A stretch of 64,000 nucleotides of DNA from positions 1 to 64,000 of the forward strand of contig NZ_WAEL01000002.1 in assembly GCF_011742925.1 (NCBI RefSeq), given 5' to 3'. The position numbers and the translations under genes are program-made. The notes under the pieces are model-generated. The model had not been told where the DNA came from, searched no databases, and saw only the letters and a program-made list of their open reading frames with translations. This DNA comes from Fibrivirga algicola (GTDB lineage Bacteria > Bacteroidota > Bacteroidia > Cytophagales > Spirosomataceae). Positions 25,665-34,659 of this stretch are shown one piece after another; within the stretch, counting starts at the first letter, position 1, and each line of letters starts with the position of its first letter.

Positions 25665-28352
25665 ATGCGTAACCAATTCGTTTCTGCCTTTCTCCTCCTA
25701 TTGACGTTATCGTGCGCTGGCCCGTCGGAACTACGGAAACACCGCCACGCCTCGGATAAGCAAACGCTGACCGACCCAGTTGCCGGTGAACCAACAGCCA
25801 TGCCCTACAACCGGCTCATCGATGCAGCGGGAACGGCCGTTTTTTTCGGTGATCCCAAACTCGAAAACCACGCCCTTGACCTCACCGCGCTGCCCGGCGG
25901 CAATCAGCTTGTGGTCGAGGATCGGTATGGTATTGCCGTACTGGACCGGGCCAGCCAGAAAATAGTTTACCGCTGGAGCCTGAGCGATGCTGCCATAACC
26001 AGAGGGCTGATGAGCACGTTCTCGGGAATCGAGGCCTTCACTGTCAACGGGCAGACGTACTTGGCGTGGGGGGCTTCAGAACGTGAGCGGGGCAAATCGG
26101 GCGTAGTGATCGCCACCTGGGTAAGCGGCAAGGTAGGTAACGTTGAGTTCCTCTCCTTTGCCCCCGTGGCTCCGTCGCCCCTCTCGTTACCTAACGACGT
26201 GACCGTGCGACTAGAAGGTGGCGAGTGCTTTCTGTACGTAGCCCTGAATGGTAATAACCAACTAGCGAAAGTTCGTTTCGCCGACCGGAGCACCGTCTGG
26301 ACCGCCCCAACCGGCGTGGCTCCCTATGGCATCGCGCTGGCTGGCGACCGGGCGTTTGTGACCAACTGGGCTGGCCCCCAGCCAACCAACGAACCCGATT
26401 CGGCCGGCAAGCTGGAAACGGCGGGCGTTCCCTGGGGGCAGGCTTACATCGATCCGCGCACCGGTGCGGTTGCCAAAGGAACGGTCTCGGTCATTGACCT
26501 GACAACGGGCCGCGCTGATGCCGAAATTCCCGTTGGGCTGCACCCCAATGCCATTCTAGCAAGCCCTGACCAGAAGCGCCTGTACGTAGCCAATGGAAAC
26601 AGTGATTACATTTCAGTGATCGACGTACCCACGCGGCAGGTGACCGACTCCATACCGGTGAGCTTATTCGGCATGAGCGACACCTACATTGGCAGCACCC
26701 CGAACGCGCTGGCCCTCGACGCGACAGGATCTACCCTTTACGTAGCCAACGGACATGATAACGCCGTGGCGGTTGTGGATCTCAGCGCCCCGACCACTCA
26801 GGTACGTACCTCAGCGGTACGCGGCTACATACCCACACAGGCCTATCCGGGTGGGGTTTTGCTGCTCGATAACACCCTCTACGTAACCAATCTGGAAGCA
26901 ACCGGCGCACGGGCGCTAACCCCGGCCGATCAAGCCAGCCAAGGGGGTAGAAAAGACAGTCAACCCGCCTATAATTCGCACCGACAGCTCGCTTCACTCT
27001 CGATCATCGCCTTACCCAATGCCAACGAACTGACCACGTATACCGAACGGGTTCGTAAACTGAGCATGCAATTTCGACTGGCGCTGGCGGCGAAACTTCC
27101 CCGCCGCGACGCTCCGCCGCGTCCCGTTCCCGAGCGCATCGGCGAGCCGTCTGTCTTTCAGCACGTGGTCTATATCATCAAGGAAAATCGAACCTACGAC
27201 CAGGTGCTGGGCGATATGCCCGAAGGCCGCGGGAAGCCCGAACTCTGCATATTTGGCGACAGCATTACGCCCAATCAACATAAACTGGCTCGGGATTTTG
27301 TGTTGCTGGATAACTATTACGCATCAGGAAAATCATCGGCCGAGGGGCACTCCTGGGTCGATGCGGCAATCGTGACCGACTATACCGAGAAAAGCGTTCG
27401 GGGCTGGTTTCGGTCGTACCCACACGTGCTGTACGACGCGCTGGTGTACAACCAGAAAGGCATGATCTGGAACAACGCCCTCGATCACGGCAAAACCGTC
27501 AGGATCTACGGCGAAGCCTGTACCTGCCAGTTCGATGAATCGACCCACGACTGGACCAAGCTGTACAACATGCGGCAAACGGGTCAGCCGTTTTCGTTCA
27601 CCAATACCACTACCATCTCGCGGGTACGTCCCATTCTGTCGCAGAGCTTTCCGGGCTGCGATGACGAGAAGATCAATGACCAGATGCGTGCCGACGCATT
27701 TATTCGCGAATTGAACGAATATGCTGCCAAACCCGGCGATCAGTGGCCCAACCTGATGGTGATGTCCTTGCCCAATGACCACACCTCGGGTATGAGCCCG
27801 AAGTTTCCGACACCCCGCGCTATGGTAGCCGACAACGACCTGGCCGTTGGCCGCATTGTCGAAGCCATCCAGAAAAGCCGGTTTGCCGCCAACACAGTAA
27901 TTTTCATTACCGAAGATGATTCCCAATCGGGCTGGGACCATATATCGGCTTACCGCACAACGGGTTTTGTGGTCAGTCCGTATTCGCGGCTGAAGCGCAC
28001 GGTGACGACCAATTACAACCAGACGTCGATGCTGCGCACGATCGAGCAGATTCTGGGTTTACCACCTATGAATGTCATCGACGCCACGGCCCTGCCTATG
28101 TTCGATTGTTTTGTTAACAAACCGGATTTGAACACCTACACATCTCTGACTAATCGGGTGCCACTCAACGAAATGAATAAGCCACTGACGGCATTGCGCG
28201 GTAAAGCCCTGCGTTACGCCAAAGAGTCAGTTGAGGAAGCAGAAGAAGGTATTGACACTGGGGAAGATGAGCTTAACAACCGGATTCTATGGTTCTGGGC
28301 ACGAGGCAACACCCCTTACCCACGCTTCAAAAGCTCTTCTACCCCTCACTAG
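25665..28352 (+). CDS. YncE beta-propeller / alkaline phosphatase-like phosphoesterase lipoprotein
   Basis: 895 residues with lipoprotein signal MRNQFVSAFLLLLTLSCAG (Cys17). N-terminal half: YncE-type seven-bladed propeller (~45-460) with repeats such as KRLYVANGNSDYISVIDV and STLYVANGHDNAVAVVDL. C-terminal half (~490-840): phosphoesterase of the phospholipase C / acid phosphatase superfamily with VVYIIKENRTYDQVLGDMPE, FVLLDNYYASGKSSAEGHSW, LMVMSLPNDHTSGM and VIFITEDDSQSGWDH, which carry the metal-binding Asp, His and Glu residues of the fold. Exposed on the periplasmic or outer face. Together with the PI-PLC-like gene upstream it suggests breakdown of phosphorylated lipids or head groups. 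Ends at a strong terminator. Confidence 0.92.
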   Translation: MRNQFVSAFLLLLTLSCAGPSELRKHRHASDKQTLTDPVAGEPTAMPYNRLIDAAGTAVFFGDPKLENHALDLTALPGGNQLVVEDRYGIAVLDRASQKIVYRWSLSDAAITRGLMSTFSGIEAFTVNGQTYLAWGASERERGKSGVVIATWVSGKVGNVEFLSFAPVAPSPLSLPNDVTVRLEGGECFLYVALNGNNQLAKVRFADRSTVWTAPTGVAPYGIALAGDRAFVTNWAGPQPTNEPDSAGKLETAGVPWGQAYIDPRTGAVAKGTVSVIDLTTGRADAEIPVGLHPNAILASPDQKRLYVANGNSDYISVIDVPTRQVTDSIPVSLFGMSDTYIGSTPNALALDATGSTLYVANGHDNAVAVVDLSAPTTQVRTSAVRGYIPTQAYPGGVLLLDNTLYVTNLEATGARALTPADQASQGGRKDSQPAYNSHRQLASLSIIALPNANELTTYTERVRKLSMQFRLALAAKLPRRDAPPRPVPERIGEPSVFQHVVYIIKENRTYDQVLGDMPEGRGKPELCIFGDSITPNQHKLARDFVLLDNYYASGKSSAEGHSWVDAAIVTDYTEKSVRGWFRSYPHVLYDALVYNQKGMIWNNALDHGKTVRIYGEACTCQFDESTHDWTKLYNMRQTGQPFSFTNTTTISRVRPILSQSFPGCDDEKINDQMRADAFIRELNEYAAKPGDQWPNLMVMSLPNDHTSGMSPKFPTPRAMVADNDLAVGRIVEAIQKSRFAANTVIFITEDDSQSGWDHISAYRTTGFVVSPYSRLKRTVTTNYNQTSMLRTIEQILGLPPMNVIDATALPMFDCFVNKPDLNTYTSLTNRVPLNEMNKPLTALRGKALRYAKESVEEAEEGIDTGEDELNNRILWFWARGNTPYPRFKSSSTPH

Positions 28353-28374
28353 TTTCATTGGTATTGACCAGATC

Positions 28375-28410
28375 AAAAGCCCGAATCCCCAAGATCCGGG
28401 CTTTTTGTTT
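28375..28410 (+). terminator. Intrinsic terminator after the phosphoesterase gene
   Basis: AAAAGCCCG (28375-28383) pairs with CGGGCTTTT (28397-28405) and is followed by TTTTTGTTT. The 250 bp from here to 28660 are AT-rich upstream sequence of the next susC; no gene seen. Confidence 0.9.
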
Positions 28411-28660
28411 ACCGAAACTGGTCTAATACTGGTCTGAGTAGAACCGATTTTTCTGGACTAACTAGTTGCTACCTACCATTTTGATAGCAATGTCAAGGAT
28501 AAGCAGTTACCAAGCCTGTTTTCCGGGAAAATACTCAAAATGCCAATACCAAACTAATGCCGTTCGCACCGATTAGTTAAAATAATTTAATAATTGGCTA
28601 GTAGATAACAGGGTAAAGCTCATTTCCATGCAGGATTAGTACTAAAAGATAAAGTAATCT

Positions 28661-31600
28661 ATGCGAACAATTTCTACGAGAGAACTCCAGAGCCAGATAC
28701 GGCGGGAGCACTCATCACCGGGCTGGCTTACCAGAAGCCGCCTGTGCGTATCATGGGTATTAGTACTGCTATGCGCAGCAAGTACATTTGCTCAGACAAA
28801 AATTACTGGGCGTGTACTGGACGAACAACAGGCGGGGCTACCGGGCGTAAGCGTAGTCGTAAAAGGCACAACGCAGGGATCGGTCACCGACGCGATGGGG
28901 AACTACTCGCTGAACGCCCCAAACAGAAACGGTTCACTGGTTTTCTCGTACATCGGCTTTGTATCTCAGGAAGTGCCGATCAACAACCAGTCGAACATTA
29001 ACATCACACTGGCCGCCGACACCAAATCCCTCAATGAGGTAGTGGTTGTAGGTTACGGTGTTCAACGCAAAGAAACCATTACGGGCTCTGTAGTAGCCGT
29101 AAAGGGGGGTGATCTGGTGAAATCGCCAACTACCAACCTGTCTAACTCGCTGGCGGGCCGTCTGCCGGGTGTAACGGCGGTTAACCGTAGTGGTGAGCCA
29201 GGTTATGACGGATCGACGATTCGTATTCGTGGTACTAACACGTTAGGGAACAACAGCGCCCTGGTCGTTGTCGATGGTATTCCAGACCGGGCAGGTGGAC
29301 TTGACCGGATCAACCCAGCCGATATCGAGACCATTTCTGTACTGAAAGATGCCTCGGCTGCCATTTATGGTTCACGGGCTGCCAACGGGGTTATCCTGAT
29401 CACGACCAAGCGAGGCAAAAGTGGTAAGCCACAGCTCTCGTACTCGTTTAACCAAGGCTATGCGCAGCCAACGATTATTCCGAGTCTGGCTAATGCAGCC
29501 GAGTATGCAACGATGCTCAATGACCTGAGCGTATACGAGCTACCAGTAGCTGAATGGGCTGCCGCCACCAAAGCGTACCAGACAACGGGTTCATATACCC
29601 GTCCCGACGGTTCGATCCGGAAGGCGCCTTACACACCTACTGATATCACGAAATACAACGATGGGTCTGACCCATGGGGCCACCCAAACACCGACTGGTA
29701 TAAGTCGACGTTGAAAACCTGGTCGCCACAGGCTCGCCATAACGTACAATTGCAGGGCGGTACCGAAGACTTCAAGTACATCGCGTCGCTGGGCTACCAG
29801 AATCAGGATGCGTTCTACAAGCAGTCGGCAACGGGCTATAAGCAGTATGATCTACGGGTAAACATTGATGCGAACATCAATAAATACCTCCACTTCAGCA
29901 TGGGCGTACTGGGCCGCGAAGAATTCCGGTACTACCCAACGCGGGGTGCTGGCGCTATCTTCCGGATGCAGATGCGCGGCAAGCCAAACCAGCCAGCCTT
30001 CTGGCCAGACGGACGTCCGGGTCCTGATATTGAGAACGGTGAAAACCCAGTGGTGATCACTACCAACGCAACGGGTTATGACCGCGACAAGCGCGACTAC
30101 ATTCAAACCAATGGTCAGCTGGATTTCAAAGTACCAGGTATTGAAGGGCTGAAGATTTCGGGTACGGCCGCTATTGATAAGCTGAACCAGAATAACAAGC
30201 GGTGGGAGACTCCCTGGACGCTGTACGAAAAAGGATCGGGCGTTGACGCCAACGGCAACCCAAACCTGATTGCCAGTGTACGTGGCCCAGCCGAGCCTCG
30301 TCTGACCCTTGGTAACAACACGCAGCTCAACATTCTGTTGGGTGCCATCGGTACCTACGAACGCAAAATCGGTAATCATGGCTTCACCTTACTGGCCGGT
30401 GTAAACCGCGAGACAATCACGGGCGACAACTTCAACGCCTTCCGTCGTTACTTCATCTCGCCCGCTATCGACCAGCTCTTCGCCGGTGGTGACCTCAGCA
30501 AAGACAACGGGGGTGGTGCCTTCAACCGGGCTCGTTTGAACTACTTCGGCCGACTTGCCTACAACTACAAAGACAAGTACCTGCTCGAGTTCCTGGGTCG
30601 TTACGATGGTTCTGACATCTTCCCGGAAGCAACACGGTATGGCTTCTTCCCCGGCGTGATGGCGGGCTGGGTCATTTCAGAAGAAAACTTCCTGAAGACA
30701 AGTGCCCCGGTGTTTAATTACCTGAAACTGCGTGCGTCGTACGGGCAGTTGGGTAACGACCAGATTTACCTGCCTGGCACGTCGACCCTGGCCACATACC
30801 AGTATCTGCCAACCTACGGCTTCAATACGTACATCATCAATGATGGCCAGCAGAAGACGTTGTCCGAAAGCCGGATTCCAAACACGAACATTACCTGGGA
30901 AGTGGCCAACAACGCTGACATCGGTATCGAAGGTCAGTTGTTCAATGGCAAGATCAGCTTCGAATTCGATTATTTCAACAATTTCCGGACTTCGATTCTG
31001 TACCCACGTAACGCCTCTGTTCCCCGTACTACGGGCCTGACTCTGCCTCCTGAGAACATCGGTAAAGTGCGTAACCAGGGCTTCGATGCCCAAATCGGTT
31101 ACAACGGCCGCGCTGGTGATTTCAAGTATAGTGTCAGCGTAAATGGTGGTTACGCACAGAACAAAATCGTGTTCTGGGACGAAGCACCGGGCGCACCTGA
31201 ATGGCAGCGTACCACCGGTCGCCCCATTAACGCGTACATCGCTTACCTGTACGACGGTGTGTTCAAGGATCAGGCTGACATCGACGCAACGACGAGCAAG
31301 ATCGACTACTCGGCGATTGTGAAGAACATCCGTCCCGGCGACATGAAATACCAGGACTACAACGGTGACGGTAAAATCACCCCTGACGACCGGGTACGTA
31401 ATAACCGCACCAACCTACCCCTTTTCCAGGGTGGTATGAACATCACGGCCGGTTACAAAAACTTCGACTTGACTATCCTGTTCCAGGGTTCAGCCGGTGC
31501 ACAGCAGTACATCAGCCTCGGCGAATCGGGCAACATTGGTAACTACCTGAAAGAGTTCTACACCGATCGTTGGACGGTTGACAACCCAAGCAGCGTGCAC

Positions 31601-31885
31601 CCACGTATTGCTAACCGGAGCGATCAGTACTACTCAGGAGGCAACACCTACTGGCTCCGTTCGGCTGATTACATCCGCCTGAAAAATATGGAAGTGGGTT
31701 ACACCCTCCCGGAGGCAATTGGTCGGAAAGCAGGGCTTAGCAGCCTACGTGTATACGTAAACGCGCTGAACCTGCTTACCATCGTAAACAAACTAGGCTC
31801 ATACGACCCTGAAGCCGATAACTCAACAGGCCAGTATTACCCACAGTCGCGCATCATCAACACGGGTGTAGCCCTTCGTTTCTAA
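28661..31885 (+). CDS. SusC/RagA-type TonB-linked outer-membrane transporter
   Basis: 1074 residues. Long basic N-terminus followed by a hydrophobic signal segment ending AASTFAQ (~45). CarboxypepD_reg-like domain (~47-125: ITGRVLDEQQAGLPGVSVVV, YIGFVSQEVPINNQ), TonB box VVVGYGVQRKETITGSV, plug with LVVVDGIPDRAGGLDRINPA and VLKDASAAIYGSRAANGVIL, then a 22-strand barrel ending IINTGVALRF. It works with the SusD lipoprotein encoded 15 bp downstream. Its substrate cannot be read from the sequence. The next genes encode a secreted unknown and a VCBS/UnbV lipoprotein, with no glycosidase. Confidence 0.95.
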   Translation: MRTISTRELQSQIRREHSSPGWLTRSRLCVSWVLVLLCAASTFAQTKITGRVLDEQQAGLPGVSVVVKGTTQGSVTDAMGNYSLNAPNRNGSLVFSYIGFVSQEVPINNQSNINITLAADTKSLNEVVVVGYGVQRKETITGSVVAVKGGDLVKSPTTNLSNSLAGRLPGVTAVNRSGEPGYDGSTIRIRGTNTLGNNSALVVVDGIPDRAGGLDRINPADIETISVLKDASAAIYGSRAANGVILITTKRGKSGKPQLSYSFNQGYAQPTIIPSLANAAEYATMLNDLSVYELPVAEWAAATKAYQTTGSYTRPDGSIRKAPYTPTDITKYNDGSDPWGHPNTDWYKSTLKTWSPQARHNVQLQGGTEDFKYIASLGYQNQDAFYKQSATGYKQYDLRVNIDANINKYLHFSMGVLGREEFRYYPTRGAGAIFRMQMRGKPNQPAFWPDGRPGPDIENGENPVVITTNATGYDRDKRDYIQTNGQLDFKVPGIEGLKISGTAAIDKLNQNNKRWETPWTLYEKGSGVDANGNPNLIASVRGPAEPRLTLGNNTQLNILLGAIGTYERKIGNHGFTLLAGVNRETITGDNFNAFRRYFISPAIDQLFAGGDLSKDNGGGAFNRARLNYFGRLAYNYKDKYLLEFLGRYDGSDIFPEATRYGFFPGVMAGWVISEENFLKTSAPVFNYLKLRASYGQLGNDQIYLPGTSTLATYQYLPTYGFNTYIINDGQQKTLSESRIPNTNITWEVANNADIGIEGQLFNGKISFEFDYFNNFRTSILYPRNASVPRTTGLTLPPENIGKVRNQGFDAQIGYNGRAGDFKYSVSVNGGYAQNKIVFWDEAPGAPEWQRTTGRPINAYIAYLYDGVFKDQADIDATTSKIDYSAIVKNIRPGDMKYQDYNGDGKITPDDRVRNNRTNLPLFQGGMNITAGYKNFDLTILFQGSAGAQQYISLGESGNIGNYLKEFYTDRWTVDNPSSVHPRIANRSDQYYSGGNTYWLRSADYIRLKNMEVGYTLPEAIGRKAGLSSLRVYVNALNLLTIVNKLGSYDPEADNSTGQYYPQSRIINTGVALRF

Positions 31886-31899
31886 TCAGTTAAGTTACC

Positions 31900-33759
31900 A
31901 TGATACAAAAATTTAAAACCATCGGTCTGGCTCTTCTCATAGCATCAGTGGCTGTGACGGGTTGTAACGACGATTTTGTAGACACCCAACCCCTCGACCA
32001 GGTGGGTGGAACGGCAGTATGGGCAGATGCATCGCTGGCCGAAGCCTTTGTAACGGGTATCTACGCTGGCCTGGGCCAGGGCGGTTTCGACGAGCAGCAA
32101 CTTGCTTCGCTGACCGACGAAACCATGTTTACTCACCCTGGCCGTGGCATCACGACCATTACCGAGGCACGTACTAACCCTGCTGACCAGGGCTGGGTGA
32201 ACAACACCCTTGAGTGGAACAACATGTACCTCCGCATCCGGGCGGCTAACCTGGCGTTGCAAAACCTGGCAAAGCCGGGCTTTCCTAACACCAACAGCAT
32301 CGTGGAGCGCCTGACGGGCGAGGCCAAGTTCATGCGGGCCTACTACTACCACCAGTTAGTGCGGTATTATGGCGGGGTACCCATCGTGGACAAGGCGTAT
32401 GACTTAGGTCAGGCCGATTACACCATGCCACGCAATACGATGGAAGAGTGTATCAACTTCATCGTGAAGGATTGTGACGACGCTGCGACGCTGCTCAAAG
32501 GTAAATCGATGGCTAAAGGCCGCGCCAACGAAGGTGCTGCCCTGGCCCTTAAAGCCCGTATGCTGACTTACGCCGCCAGTGATCTGTACGACGTAACGAC
32601 CGCCAAAAGCAAATCGACGGCGCACGCTGCCTTCGCGAAGCCTGAACTCCTCGGGTACGTATCGAGCAACCGCACTGAGCGCTGGCAGAAAGCTAAAGAT
32701 GCCGCCAAAGCGGTACTTGACCTGACCGCCTACGGATCGCAGTTGAACCTGTCGGCTCCCGTAAGCAAAGAGCAGGGCATGGCTAACTACATGAACATTG
32801 CCTTGTCGCAGAATGGTGGTGAGAAAGATGTGCTGTTCTCTCGCTCATTTATCAATGGCAAGCAGGAAGCGGGTGGTCAGCAGGGTTTGTTCAACGGACC
32901 AAACGGCTACCATAACTGGGCGGGTAACACGCCGGTTTCGCTGCTCGTTGACGACTACGAAATGATGGATGGTTCGAAGTTTAGCTGGAGCGATCCGGCA
33001 AAAGCTGCCGCACCTTACACCAACCGTGATCCACGTTTCTACAGCTCTATTCTGTATGATGGTGCTCCCTGGAAACCACGTACGGCCGACGTAGCACCTA
33101 AAGATCCAGCCAACCAGATTCAGACGGGCCAGTATGAAGTGATCTCGGGTGGTGCCAAGGTAGCGATTCCCGGTCTCGACACGCGCAAGAGCTCAGTGGA
33201 AGACTGGAATGGTAGCTACACAGGGTATTACATGCGTAAGTTCATTGATCCGAACCCAGCTATCGTAGACCAGAACACGTATCAGCAAATTCCCTGGCCG
33301 TTCTTCCGCTACACCGAAGCGCTGTTCAACTACGCTGAGGCTTGTATTGAACTGGGTCTGGACGCTGAAGCACGTACCTGGCTGAACAAAGTACGTTTCC
33401 GCGCCGGTATGCCTGCTATCACCGAATCAGGTGCGGCGCTGAAAGAGCGGTACCGCAACGAGCGTCGGGTTGAAATGGTGTTTGAAGAGCAACGCTATCA
33501 TGATGCCCGTCGCTGGATGATCGCTCCTACTACATTAGGACGTAAAGCCAATTACATCAACATCACGGGTACGTTAAAACCTGGCAAAACGGTGACTACT
33601 TATAAGTACGACCCAACCAGCTACGACTACACCTACAAGGTTGTTGAGGCTGACCCCGGTAAAGAAAACCGTTCATGGGCCGACAAGATGTACTTCCTGC
33701 CGATCAACCGCGACGAAATGAACCGGAACAGCAAATTGGTACAAAATCCGGGCTACTAG
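31900..33759 (+). CDS. SusD/RagB-type substrate-binding lipoprotein
   Basis: 619 residues, longer than the other two SusD proteins in the window. Signal MIQKFKTIGLALLIASVAVT then GC, lipidated Cys22. SusD hallmarks: FMRAYYYHQLVRYYGGVPIV (~150), RYTEALFNYAEACIELGLDA, RYRNERRVEMVFEEQRYHDA, RRWMIAP, FLPINRDEMNRN and C-terminal KLVQNPGY. Fifteen bp after its susC, so co-transcribed. Surface-exposed capture protein for an unidentified ligand. A hairpin terminator follows 75 bp after the stop. Confidence 0.95.
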   Translation: MIQKFKTIGLALLIASVAVTGCNDDFVDTQPLDQVGGTAVWADASLAEAFVTGIYAGLGQGGFDEQQLASLTDETMFTHPGRGITTITEARTNPADQGWVNNTLEWNNMYLRIRAANLALQNLAKPGFPNTNSIVERLTGEAKFMRAYYYHQLVRYYGGVPIVDKAYDLGQADYTMPRNTMEECINFIVKDCDDAATLLKGKSMAKGRANEGAALALKARMLTYAASDLYDVTTAKSKSTAHAAFAKPELLGYVSSNRTERWQKAKDAAKAVLDLTAYGSQLNLSAPVSKEQGMANYMNIALSQNGGEKDVLFSRSFINGKQEAGGQQGLFNGPNGYHNWAGNTPVSLLVDDYEMMDGSKFSWSDPAKAAAPYTNRDPRFYSSILYDGAPWKPRTADVAPKDPANQIQTGQYEVISGGAKVAIPGLDTRKSSVEDWNGSYTGYYMRKFIDPNPAIVDQNTYQQIPWPFFRYTEALFNYAEACIELGLDAEARTWLNKVRFRAGMPAITESGAALKERYRNERRVEMVFEEQRYHDARRWMIAPTTLGRKANYINITGTLKPGKTVTTYKYDPTSYDYTYKVVEADPGKENRSWADKMYFLPINRDEMNRNSKLVQNPGY

Positions 33760-33833
33760 TCCCTATACCAGCACGGAACATACTACCGGGAGTAAGCGGA
33801 TGAAAAGTCCGCGTTGCTTCTTATCTTCAACTG

Positions 33834-33867
33834 ATGCCAGCGTGACTTACGCTGGCATTAGTCTTTT
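33834..33867 (+). terminator. Intrinsic terminator after susD
   Basis: ATGCCAGCGT (33834-33843), loop GACTT, ACGCTGGCAT (33849-33858), then TAGTCTTTT. A perfect 10-bp stem. Confidence 0.8.
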
Positions 33868-33889
33868 AACACTAGTCTGTTTATAGGCC

Positions 33890-34618
33890 ATGAACACAGC
33901 CCTGCTTATCGGAATGATTGGATTGCTTGCCGATGTCGCCTGTCTGGCGCAGTCACCGGGTACGATTCGGGTGAAGGGCGGCGAGCAGGCCATCTCGTAT
34001 CGGGATCGCTATCAGTATAGTCAGTTCCGCAACGGTACCGTATCATTTTTGAACGGCACTACGGTCGATGCCCGGTTCAATTACCACGTCATGCTGGGCG
34101 AAATGCACTTCATTACGGCACGCGGCGATACCATGGCGCTGGCCGACGAACCCATTGTGAAACTGGTCGAATTTAGCAACCCTACTCCCACCGACGGCTC
34201 GTCCCGGAACGTACTGTTTCTGTTTGACCGGAAACGGGGTTACACCGAGGTAGTCGCCGATTACGACGGTATCAAACTGGCGGCAAAACAAGGACTTCGA
34301 AGCACTAAACGAGAGAAGATGAGCGCCTACGGCCAATCGTCGGGTGCGGGAGCCATAACCACTTATCAGTTTTACTCGGGAGGCAACATGGGCGTTAGTA
34401 AACTTGATGCAAAAGGCGACCTGCTCTTCAGCAAGCAGACCACATTTTTCATTGTCGATAAAAACAACCGGTTTCACCCGGCTACCCGGGCTAGTGTAGG
34501 TAAACTCTTCAGCAATCATCGCCAGCAGATTGACACGTACCTGGAAAATGATCCCGTCGATTTCAGCCGGGAAGATCAATTGAAACGCCTGCTGGCTTAT
34601 TGTAGCAAACTGATGTAA
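33890..34618 (+). CDS. Secreted protein of unknown function
   Basis: 242 residues with signal peptide MNTALLIGMIGLLADVACLA (cleavage near LAQ). The mature part is a mixed alpha/beta protein with no motif I recognise; it contains YRDRYQYSQFRNGTVSFLNG, FNYHVMLGEMHFITARGDT and a helical C-terminus REDQLKRLLAYCSKLM. The spacing of FLNG, ARFNYHVM and LGEMHFI suggests a beta-sandwich-like start, but this is only an impression. It lies after a susD terminator and 41 bp before the VCBS/UnbV lipoprotein gene, so these two are probably co-transcribed. Confidence 0.75.
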   Translation: MNTALLIGMIGLLADVACLAQSPGTIRVKGGEQAISYRDRYQYSQFRNGTVSFLNGTTVDARFNYHVMLGEMHFITARGDTMALADEPIVKLVEFSNPTPTDGSSRNVLFLFDRKRGYTEVVADYDGIKLAAKQGLRSTKREKMSAYGQSSGAGAITTYQFYSGGNMGVSKLDAKGDLLFSKQTTFFIVDKNNRFHPATRASVGKLFSNHRQQIDTYLENDPVDFSREDQLKRLLAYCSKLM

Positions 34619-34659
34619 ATCAGCTGATTTTTGTAGTGCATTTTCTGTATCCCCGTTCC

